Source of the DNA: Selenomonadaceae bacterium
GTDB taxonomy: Bacteria; Bacillota; Negativicutes; Selenomonadales; Selenomonadaceae
DNA length: 31,891 bases
Reading direction: 5' to 3'
Assembly: GCA_016280345.1 (NCBI GenBank)
Contig: JAEEGN010000025.1
Location: 1-31,891 of the forward strand
Made by a program: the position numbers and the translations under genes. The notes below the pieces were generated by a model. The model saw only the letters and a list, made by a program, of their open reading frames with translations, was not told the origin of the DNA and made no database searches. Shown here piece by piece: positions 8,801 through 15,054 of the stretch. Position 1 is the stretch's first letter. Each line of letters starts with the position of its first letter.

Positions 8801-10188
8801 ATGCCGGCATAGGAAGCGTCCATCGCCGAGGCGCTGCCGAAAACGCGCATCGCCGCGAAATCTTTCCCCTGTCCGGCCAGGCCGAGATCGGCGAAAAGCC
8901 GCCCCGATACGTCCGGCAGATACTCCGAAAGTCCGGAAAGATCAACGTCATCGAGTTGGAGCCGGCCGTCGTAGCGCAGGTCAGACGCCTCGAACTCGCC
9001 CGCCGCCCGGACCCGGCCGCCGAGGACCGACGCGTCCAGGGAATGGACGACGATCCGCCCGTCGGCATAAGCCGCCTGGGCCGCCGCGTCGTGGAACGCG
9101 AAGCCGTACACCTCGCCCCGGTCCGCCCGGAACTCACCCTCCACTGCCGGGCTCGCCGTCGTCCCGGCCACCCGTGCCACGAAGGCCACCGCGCCCTGGA
9201 AGGGGATATCCGTCATCACCCGGCTGGGATCGAAAGCCGGGGACTCGGCCAAAAGGTCCAGTGTCGGCGCCTCTCCGTTGAGAAAGATGCTGCCGCGCAC
9301 CGCGGCCTTCTGCTCCGCCGCCTCGCCGATGAGATCGACGTCCAGTCGCTTGTCGGCGAGCTCCAGCTGGCCGGAAATCCCGTAAATCTCGGTATCGAGG
9401 ACACGGACCGCGCCTTTTGTCAGCGTCGCCTGCCCCCCGCCGGAAACGGCACCGTCCCGGCGCCGGATATCCGCCGTCAGTTGCTCGATGCGGCCGCCGC
9501 GTACCGTAACCGACTCCGGCAGGGTATCCGCCGGCAGCCAGTCGAGGTAATCAGCCAGATTGATGGCGCGCCCCTTCAGGCGCAGATCAGTCTCGTTCCC
9601 GGTCCGCCCGGCCACGTCAAAGACCGCGTCGCCGTTCCGGCCGTGAAACGTCACTTCCGGCGCCGCCGAATCGCTCATATCGGCGCTGGCGGCCACGTCT
9701 TTCAGCGTCAGCGCATGACCGCCGGCGCGGACCGTCACCCGGCCCTCCTCCGCCGACACCCGGCCGGCGAACTCGCTGGGTTCACTGTCCTCGTCGATGA
9801 GGTCCTGCACGTTCCAGCCGCCTTCCGCCCGCTCGACGAGCCAGACCTCGGGACGCCGGATATCCACCGTTTCCACGGCCTTGACCGCGTTTCCCGCCAA
9901 AACGCCAAAAAAGCTGAATCCGACTTTAGCTGACTCAGCTTTTGCGATAAGGGCCCCTTGTTTATCATAGACAGCGATATCGTCGATGGACAAAGCGCGC
10001 AGGGAATCCAAACGGACAGCGCCGGCGTCGACCCGGACGCCCAGCGCCTGCGAGGCTTTTTCCGAAGCCACGGCGCCCGCCTGCTCCGTGAAAGCACGCG
10101 TTCCGGCATAGTACCAGAACGCGGCCCCCGCCAGGACGCAAACGCAAATAAGAATCCCCGCCGTCACGGCCCAGGATCTGCGCGTCAT
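5863..10188 (-). CDS. tamB: TamB-like AsmA-superfamily inter-membrane lipid transport protein
   Basis: TamB proteins are inner-membrane-anchored periplasm-spanning beta-rich proteins that bridge to the outer membrane, with roles in phospholipid transport and outer-membrane protein assembly. The 1441-residue product has an N-terminal anchor (about 6-27). A very long stretch of short repeating strands (DLxG, GxLxxP and GT patterns) follows, and then the C-terminal TamB (DUF490) domain over roughly the last 350-400 residues, ending in Phe. Length fits the family (E. coli about 1260). I chose the ATG at 10186-10188 because GGAGGAG lies 9 nt upstream. The in-frame ATG at 10216-10218 has no ribosome site and falls just beyond a GC hairpin. 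There is no TamA gene in the window; BamA or the barrel protein at 857-2161 could be its outer-membrane partner. Confidence 0.92.
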   Translation of the reverse strand: MTRRSWAVTAGILICVCVLAGAAFWYYAGTRAFTEQAGAVASEKASQALGVRVDAGAVRLDSLRALSIDDIAVYDKQGALIAKAESAKVGFSFFGVLAGNAVKAVETVDIRRPEVWLVERAEGGWNVQDLIDEDSEPSEFAGRVSAEEGRVTVRAGGHALTLKDVAASADMSDSAAPEVTFHGRNGDAVFDVAGRTGNETDLRLKGRAINLADYLDWLPADTLPESVTVRGGRIEQLTADIRRRDGAVSGGGQATLTKGAVRVLDTEIYGISGQLELADKRLDVDLIGEAAEQKAAVRGSIFLNGEAPTLDLLAESPAFDPSRVMTDIPFQGAVAFVARVAGTTASPAVEGEFRADRGEVYGFAFHDAAAQAAYADGRIVVHSLDASVLGGRVRAAGEFEASDLRYDGRLQLDDVDLSGLSEYLPDVSGRLFADLGLAGQGKDFAAMRVFGSASAMDASYAGIAIPAVDASFFRADGVTTLDFVSLKLPGDGEMGIQGTIDNDDTLDLALFGTHVDLSLLAALEPALDVTGYGDFIATVRGPGENPQVAVDFAAINGKLFQQPFRSLHGVAAGSLDQVSVESFSMENGDGVNWLVKGSAGFTGERRLDLQIDTIGVRMEDIAALVAPDQPITGNVDNIVTIRGTLDDPSVTGYVHFYRGSYGGYILSGMDGDYTMKNGVLTLQDFHIFSPLVDMDLNGTIVIESRTLDLTVMAQDIDLQRFGGKLPYPISGHGRFTGHIGGTLAVPAFDGSLTADEMVFNGAVVTNANGRVTLQGNRVTFEPLHFEQNGGTYSMRAWANIASQTMNGHVEVENGDINAMMAVANLKNDTVHGRTSGTLEISGTLAEPAADVALVLDKGDIGGYPVTEVQLNGTLRNRVITLDRFAGRQGSGSFAAVGRVDLDGDIDARFSAQKIDAGLLPAAAGSPFSLSGALDLEMQFGGTVEVPTADASLTITSGGFGTSAFDTVSALCRLRGSAIHVDQFLIQKEQSGHAYKASAYGLVPLKALTSELGETLAADDQIDLQLSLDEADLGILPVLSREIDWALGATYGKLHIGGTLAAPRMNGTLGVREGAVKLHRLALPFTDVALGLKFEDDAISISDGTGKLGGGAFNITGSLRLDGRTPVDYNLHAEADKLDVQAPFYKGPFTAMVDIGEGRTPSGRVLPKFTGRFTIDNARISVPSIPESEGELPEILLDVGVEFGKQTHFYSSRLYDLWLSGAIHYDGSTRYLRPSGSVSVRRGSVTYIQTKFTIRQGDAYFNQVGSFLPSVQFRADTRLNRTRIMLNVSGPVEAMKFSLTSSPAMSQEELLRLLTLRGNYRSGAEMSNSDMTSALLGVGLQMSVLSSIEDVMRDFFQLDEFMISQDMQERKKKGDNPQQEAYNITIGKYITEKVMLQYTHGINHDLHRYSVRYDFDDRFSALAGHRTDHNDFWIGFESRIRF

Positions 10189-10223
10189 CGCCGTCAACTC
10201 CTCCAAACCCCGCTTCATGCAAA

Positions 10224-10259
10224 GAACGGCCGGCCGGCAAAACGCCCGGCCGGCCGTTC
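10224..10259 (-). terminator. Perfect GC-rich stem-loop between tolC and tamB
   Basis: Positions 10224-10237 and 10246-10259 form a perfect 14-bp stem made largely of GGCC repeats, with an 8-nt loop. On the minus strand it is followed by only TTTG, so termination may be partial. It could set the tamB level relative to the mla-tolC transcript or act as an mRNA 3' stabiliser. Confidence 0.5.
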
Positions 10260-10305
10260 GTCGTCAAATCTGAATCCCGTCATTTTGCGGCATTTGCGCC
10301 GTGCC

Positions 10306-12027
10306 TCAATAGCTCCGCGTCGCCTCCGCGATCTCCGCTTCCGCCGTCGTCTCCGGCCCGTTTGTTCCCGGTACCGAGCGCTGGGCCGGCGACGTCGGCC
10401 GATCCGCCCGCGGCAACTGGATGGGCTGAATCGTGCCCGGCTCCGAACGGTCCGCCTTGGGAATCTCGATCGGATGGAGGTCATTCTCGCCCTTGCGCAC
10501 CGCGGATTCGGCCGCGATGGCCGCATTCTCCTGCGCCGCGTCGATCTGCTCCGCCCGCCGTTGTCCCTGGAGCCCCTCCGACTTCGGCATCGCCGCCTGC
10601 TCCGCCGTCATGTTCTGCGAGGTATCCTTCGACGGCTGCACCGGTATGACGTTGGGGATTTCCCCTGGCTGGTAAGGCGTGACGTCAAGCTCGACCATGA
10701 CGCCCATCGCCTGGTCAAGCATAGCCTTGCTGGTATTGTAATTGAACAGGGACGTGATGTAGGTCGTCTGGGCGGAAATCAGGCTGGACTCGGCGTCCAT
10801 GACGTCCACGTTGGTGCCGACACCGGCGCTGTAACGGACCTGCGCGATCTTGTAATCTTCCTGGGCCTGGTCCACCGCCGTATGCGTCGTGTAGATGTTC
10901 TTCTCCGCCGCCAGCAGATTCAGATAGTACGTCTGGACGTCGAGCTGGATCTGCTCCATGGTCTGCATCTCCAGCTGCTCCGCCTTGCGCAGCATCGCCT
11001 TCGCTTGCTGGACCTGCGCTTCGGTCACGAAGTTGTCGAAAATGTTCCAGCTGGCGGATATGCCGACCGCGATGGAATCGCTGCTGGTATGGTTCGTATT
11101 GAAGGGCTTGTCACCGGCAAAGGCACGGCTCGCGACCGCGGAAACCGTCGGACGGTAGCCGGCCTTCATCGCCTGCATGTTGGCCCGCGCCTTGCTCACG
11201 TTCCGGTTGGCGGCGATGCCGTCCGGGCGGTGCGTCAGCGCATACCTCGTGCACTCCTCGAGGTTCAGGTCGTACTTGATGTACTTGAGATCGTCGCTGG
11301 CGTTGACGATGGTATTGGTCGGCAGGCCCACGATGTTGTTGAAGGTAGCCACGGCCACGTCGTAATCGTTCTGGGCCGTGACCAGGTTCTGCTGGGCCTC
11401 GGCCAGCTCGACCTGGGAACGCAGGACGTCGGACTTGGCGACGGTGCCCACGCGGTACTGGGCGTTAACGTTGCTCAAATGGGCCGACAGGGTTTCCACG
11501 CGCTCCTGCTGCACCTTGATGAGGTTGCGGCACTGAAGGATGCGGTAATAGGCCGAGGTCGTCGTCGCCTTGATGTTCTGGCGGGTGGCCTCCAGCGTGA
11601 GGTCGGCGGCGTCAACGCCGAGCTCCGCCGCCTCGATGTTGTTCTCGATGCGGCCGCCGGTATAGAGCGGGAACGAGAGCGAGAAGCTGTTGTAGAAGTT
11701 GCGGTCATAGCGGACGCTGGAAAGGCCCTGATCATACGCGTGTTGCGCCTCCCGGGCCGAAGCGCCGGACAACGTCGTGGCCTGCCCGCTCCAGGAAAGA
11801 TTGAAGCCGCTGGTGCGGCGTGCCTGACGCAGCGTCCACCGGGCATAATCCACGTCGCTGACGGATTCCTTGATGGTGCGGTTGTTATCCAGCGCCATCT
11901 GGATGCTCTCCTCGAGCGTCAGATTGATCGTATCGGCGGCCTGCGCCGTCCCGAATGCGGAAAAGGTCACCATTCCCGCCAATACCAAAACCTGCAGCCG
12001 TTTGGATAAATATTTCCTGATCTTCAC
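10306..12027 (-). CDS. tolC: TolC-family outer-membrane efflux/secretion protein
   Basis: TolC-type proteins form trimeric outer-membrane channels with a periplasmic helical barrel, serving efflux pumps and type I secretion. The 573-residue product has a signal peptide (1-31, ending AQA). Two outer-membrane efflux protein repeats with long heptad-patterned helices follow (for example VETLSAHLSNVNAQYRVGT and VDQAQEDYKIAQVRYSAGVG, the usual family signature). A polar tail of about 115 residues at the C-terminus makes it longer than most relatives. The tail contains two related segments, HPIEIPKADR and QPIQLPRADR. The start is GTG (12025-12027) with AGGAGG 8 nt upstream. It lies 103 bp after mlaD with no strong terminator between. 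No membrane-fusion protein or pump gene is present nearby, so its partner must be elsewhere. Confidence 0.92.
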   Translation of the reverse strand: MKIRKYLSKRLQVLVLAGMVTFSAFGTAQAADTINLTLEESIQMALDNNRTIKESVSDVDYARWTLRQARRTSGFNLSWSGQATTLSGASAREAQHAYDQGLSSVRYDRNFYNSFSLSFPLYTGGRIENNIEAAELGVDAADLTLEATRQNIKATTTSAYYRILQCRNLIKVQQERVETLSAHLSNVNAQYRVGTVAKSDVLRSQVELAEAQQNLVTAQNDYDVAVATFNNIVGLPTNTIVNASDDLKYIKYDLNLEECTRYALTHRPDGIAANRNVSKARANMQAMKAGYRPTVSAVASRAFAGDKPFNTNHTSSDSIAVGISASWNIFDNFVTEAQVQQAKAMLRKAEQLEMQTMEQIQLDVQTYYLNLLAAEKNIYTTHTAVDQAQEDYKIAQVRYSAGVGTNVDVMDAESSLISAQTTYITSLFNYNTSKAMLDQAMGVMVELDVTPYQPGEIPNVIPVQPSKDTSQNMTAEQAAMPKSEGLQGQRRAEQIDAAQENAAIAAESAVRKGENDLHPIEIPKADRSEPGTIQPIQLPRADRPTSPAQRSVPGTNGPETTAEAEIAEATRSY

Positions 12028-12130
12028 TGTAACATCCTCCTACCATTCAGGGCGAATCCGCCCGGACTCCCTTACCTGTTTAATAATATTTCAAGTCTCC
12101 CCGGCCGTATCCCGCCGAAGAGGCCCGCAT

Positions 12131-13405
12131 TCAGAATTCCTGCCGGAGGCCGACAAACGTGGCCCGTTTATCCCGGTGATTGATGTCGTTCATCTGGCCA
12201 AACAGATACGTCTTGTCCGCCACCCGGTACCGGACCCGCGCTTTCAGGGCCACGTTGTTGAGATCGTAGGCGTCCACTGAAAAGCGCCAGCGGGAACCCG
12301 CGTCGGCGTCCAGGCCGATTCCCACCTGGCTGCTCACCACGCCGGCCCGGCCGGTGATGGCGCCGGCCTTCTTTCCGACCTGGGCGTTGAAACGGTTGCC
12401 ATCGCCGATGTCGTCAAATCCCAGCAGCAGGAAACTGTCCGCCGAGGGATAGAGACGCATGTCGAAATTCGCCTGCCAGTCGCTTTCCTTGCCGCTGTAC
12501 ATCGCCTCCACGCCCGCCTCCATGTGGGCGCCCTTGAAGCCGTCCAGCATGCTGTTGGCCTTCTCCGTAACCTGGCGGACGTTGTGCAGCGTCGCCTTGA
12601 GATCGGCCGACGTCTGGGGATCGGTCACGACGCCCTCCAGGCTCTTCGCCATGTTGTCGATGCGCCGCGTGGTATCGGAAAGGTTCGCGATGGCCAGCTT
12701 CATGTTCGCCGCCGTCCGGCCGTCGCCGGAAAAGTCACGGGTGAGATTCGCCAGCTCGTTGGCCGTGTTCGCCATGCCCACGGACATGATATTGAGGTTA
12801 TGCACCATCTGGTTGACCTCGGCCTCGTTGTTCACGGCCATCCGGTTGAAGGCCGCCGTCATGTCCCGCATATTGGCGGTGAGGTCGCGGATATTCATCG
12901 TCGTCGCGATCAGCGACTTCTGGAGATCCGGGCTGCCGACGACGTGGTTGATCGATTCCAGCAGATCCTGCACCTGGAGCACCGCCCGGTTGATGTTCTC
13001 CATCATCGTGTCCATCGTCTGCTCATCGACGCCGTAGACGTGATCGCCGTCCTTGATGTAATGGCCGCTGTCCGCCCCCGGTGTGATGCCGATGCATTTC
13101 TCGGCGAGGACGCCGCTGGAAGTGATGCTGATCTTCGAGCCCAGCGGAATCTGGACGTCCGGCCGTATCTTGACCGTCACCATCGCCGACGTGCCGCTGG
13201 TCTCCACCGCTGTCACCTGGCCCACCCGGACGCCGGCCACGCAAACGTCGGCGCTGGGATTCAGCCCCATGACCTCGCTGAAGCTGACGTAAATCGTATG
13301 GTCCTTGCTGCCGATCAGATGGAAATCGCTCAAATGGACAAGGATGAGTGCCAGGACTGCCAGTCCCACCAGGGTGAAAGCCCCCACCTTCGCCTCATTC
13401 GTCAT
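12131..13405 (-). CDS. mlaD: MlaD-like MCE protein with C-terminal predicted beta-barrel
   Basis: MlaD is the lipid-binding MCE subunit of the Mla phospholipid transporter. The 424-residue product has an N-terminal membrane span (about 8-25) and an MCE domain (about 36-120). A long Asn/Ala/Met-rich helical region (about 130-290) comes next. The C-terminal part, about 130 residues (293-424), consists of roughly eight or nine alternating amphipathic strands and ends in GLRQEF, an outer-membrane-protein-like terminus. E. coli MlaD is about 183 residues and ends after the MCE domain and a short helix. A barrel-fused MlaD is known from the Negativicute Veillonella parvula, where a trans-envelope bridge has been proposed, and this gene fits that design. 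Its ATG overlaps the mlaF stop by 4 bp (ATGA). Confidence 0.92.
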   Translation of the reverse strand: MTNEAKVGAFTLVGLAVLALILVHLSDFHLIGSKDHTIYVSFSEVMGLNPSADVCVAGVRVGQVTAVETSGTSAMVTVKIRPDVQIPLGSKISITSSGVLAEKCIGITPGADSGHYIKDGDHVYGVDEQTMDTMMENINRAVLQVQDLLESINHVVGSPDLQKSLIATTMNIRDLTANMRDMTAAFNRMAVNNEAEVNQMVHNLNIMSVGMANTANELANLTRDFSGDGRTAANMKLAIANLSDTTRRIDNMAKSLEGVVTDPQTSADLKATLHNVRQVTEKANSMLDGFKGAHMEAGVEAMYSGKESDWQANFDMRLYPSADSFLLLGFDDIGDGNRFNAQVGKKAGAITGRAGVVSSQVGIGLDADAGSRWRFSVDAYDLNNVALKARVRYRVADKTYLFGQMNDINHRDKRATFVGLRQEF

Positions 13406-14163
13406 GTCCCAGCCCCCTCTTCCGGCAGTGCCAGGCCTCTCAGGAACGCCCGCACCCGGGAATCACTCAAACGTCGGAACCGCTCCACCGGCTCCACGGC
13501 GATGAGCTCACCCTCGTAGAGCATGGCAATCCGGTCCGCAACCAGACAGGCGCTCTCCATATCGTGGGTCACCACCACCGAAGTCACATGGAGCCGGCGC
13601 TGCATCTCCAGGATGAGCTCGTCGATCTTCCTCGTCATCACCGGGTCAAGCCCCGAATCCGGCTCATCGTAGAAGATGATGGACGGGCCGAAGGCCAGCG
13701 CCCGGGCCAGGCTCACCCGTTTCTTCATGCCGCCGGAAAGCTCTCCCGGCATGAGGTCCGCCGCCTCGGGAAGCCCCACCAGCGACAGGTTCTCCCGGAC
13801 GATCTCGGCGATGCGTTCCTCCTCGTAATCCCCGTGCTCCCGCAGACCGAAGGCCACGTTCTCGCCTACCGTCATCGAGTCGAACAGGGCGGAGTACTGG
13901 AACACCATGCCCATCTTGAGCCGCACCTCGTCCAGCTCATTCTCCGACAGGCCGGCGATGTCCTTCCCATCCACCCGGATCTCGCCGCTGTCCGGCCGGA
14001 TCAGGCCGATCATCAGCCGCAGCAGGGTGCTCTTGCCCGAGCCGGAGCCGCCGATGAGCGCCAGCGTCTCCCCTTCCTGCACCGTGAGATTCACCTGGCG
14101 TAAAATCGCCTTGCCGTTGAATGACTTATTGACATCTATTAATTGTAACATCTTTTCGCTCAT
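13402..14163 (-). CDS. mlaF: MlaF-like ABC transporter ATPase
   Basis: This is the ATPase of the Mla phospholipid transporter, working with the MlaE permease at the inner membrane. The 253-residue product has Walker A GGSGSGKST (about 39-47), a Q-loop in MVFQYSALFDSMT, the ABC signature LSGGMKKR, Walker B IIFYDEPDSGLDP and the H-loop VVTHD. The ATG at 14161-14163 overlaps the mlaE stop in an ATGA arrangement, so I use it, not the longer in-frame extension that only reads antisense-like sequence through mlaE. The downstream end overlaps mlaD the same way, so the three genes are translationally coupled. Confidence 0.93.
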   Translation of the reverse strand: MSEKMLQLIDVNKSFNGKAILRQVNLTVQEGETLALIGGSGSGKSTLLRLMIGLIRPDSGEIRVDGKDIAGLSENELDEVRLKMGMVFQYSALFDSMTVGENVAFGLREHGDYEEERIAEIVRENLSLVGLPEAADLMPGELSGGMKKRVSLARALAFGPSIIFYDEPDSGLDPVMTRKIDELILEMQRRLHVTSVVVTHDMESACLVADRIAMLYEGELIAVEPVERFRRLSDSRVRAFLRGLALPEEGAGT

Positions 14164-14930
14164 TGATAAAGTACCAGCGACAAAAAACAGTTGGCGACGA
14201 AAATCATGATGATGGAACTCACCACCGAGCGCGTCGTCGCGATGCCCACACCCTCCGCTCCCTGGGGCGCGTTGAGGCCGCAATAGCAGCCGAGGATGGC
14301 GATGATGAAGCCGAACACGGCCGCCTTCACCAGGCCGCCGGTAATATCGTGCGTCGTCACGAAAACGTCGATGGAATTCCAGTAGAGGAACGAGCTGATG
14401 CCCGAGCGGAAGGTCGCGATGGCCCAGCCGCCCAGGACGCCGATGACGTCGCCAAAGACGGTGAGCAGCGGCACCATGCCCATGCAGGCCAGCATCCGCG
14501 GCACCACGAGATAATTCACCGGGCTCGTGGCCATGACCCGCAGGGCGTCGATCTGCTCCGTAACCTTCATCGTGCTGATCTCCGCCGTAATGGCCGCGCC
14601 CACCCGGCCGGCCGCCACCACGCCCACCAGCACCGGGCCAAGCTCGCGGCCGATGGCGATGGTGATGACGCCGCCGATCGTGGACTGCGCCCCAAAGCGG
14701 ATGAACTCGTGGGCCACCTGAAGCGTCATGACCATACCGGTAAAGAGCAACGTCAGCGTCACGATGGGCAAGGTATCCACGCCGAGATGGGCCATCTGGG
14801 CGAATACGTGGCGTATCCGGGGCGGCCGACGAAGCTGGCGCATCGTTTCGACGATGAGCATCACGACTTCGCCGACATAACGCAGCCATCGGGTGACAAC
14901 GCAGCCGACGCGTTCCAGAATCTCCGTCAT
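14160..14930 (-). CDS. mlaE: MlaE-like ABC transporter permease
   Basis: MlaE is the inner-membrane permease of the Mla phospholipid transport system. The 256-residue product has the family length and about five hydrophobic segments. It contains the conserved MlaE features REL(G)PVLVGVVAAGRVGAA (about 95-111), AEISTMKVTEQIDAL (about 115-129) and the C-terminal GVGIATTRSVV. It is the first gene of the mlaEFD set and is preceded by a plausible promoter (14969-14997). No MlaB STAS-domain gene or MlaC periplasmic carrier lies beside it, consistent with a reduced MlaEFD system whose MlaD bridges the periplasm. Confidence 0.93.
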   Translation of the reverse strand: MTEILERVGCVVTRWLRYVGEVVMLIVETMRQLRRPPRIRHVFAQMAHLGVDTLPIVTLTLLFTGMVMTLQVAHEFIRFGAQSTIGGVITIAIGRELGPVLVGVVAAGRVGAAITAEISTMKVTEQIDALRVMATSPVNYLVVPRMLACMGMVPLLTVFGDVIGVLGGWAIATFRSGISSFLYWNSIDVFVTTHDITGGLVKAAVFGFIIAILGCYCGLNAPQGAEGVGIATTRSVVSSIIMIFVANCFLSLVLYQ

Positions 14931-14968
14931 CTTCCCCGTGCGCCCCCTGTCTCATGATGTACCTTTAG

Positions 14969-14997
14969 ATTTTATCAACATTTGGAAAAATAGTAAA
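14969..14997 (-). promoter_or_regulatory. Promoter of the mla operon
   Basis: On the minus strand, TTTACT (14992-14997), a 17-bp spacer and TAAAAT (14969-14974) resemble a sigma-A promoter in a locally AT-rich stretch. It is placed between the upstream terminator and the mlaE ATG, with an expected leader of about 30 nt. Confidence 0.6.
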
Positions 14998-15020
14998 GCG
15001 GAAATTCTCCATCGCCTGCC

Positions 15021-15049
15021 AAAAAAACGCCAGGCAGCCCGTTATGGCG
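15021..15049 (-). terminator. Intrinsic terminator after the GGDEF gene
   Basis: On the minus strand a CGCCA/TGGCG stem (15028-15032 with 15045-15049, 12-nt loop) is followed directly by seven T residues (15021-15027). It lies about 6 bp after the stop codon at 15055. It separates the sensor cyclase gene from the mla operon. Confidence 0.7.
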
Positions 15050-15054
15050 CAGGA

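Noticed and set aside
10189..10218. TamB start at 10218
   Set aside because: No ribosome site, and it abuts a hairpin; the ATG at 10186-10188 has GGAGGAG at good spacing.
13402..14955. Longer version of mlaF starting at 14955
   Set aside because: The extra N-terminus reads an alternate frame of mlaE with no domain content; the ATG at 14161-14163 overlaps the mlaE stop as expected.
15021..15049. Alternative pairing of the terminator with the GCCTG/CAGGC arms around the A/T run
   Set aside because: That pairing puts the T run in the loop; the CGCCA/TGGCG stem directly before seven T residues fits a terminator better.
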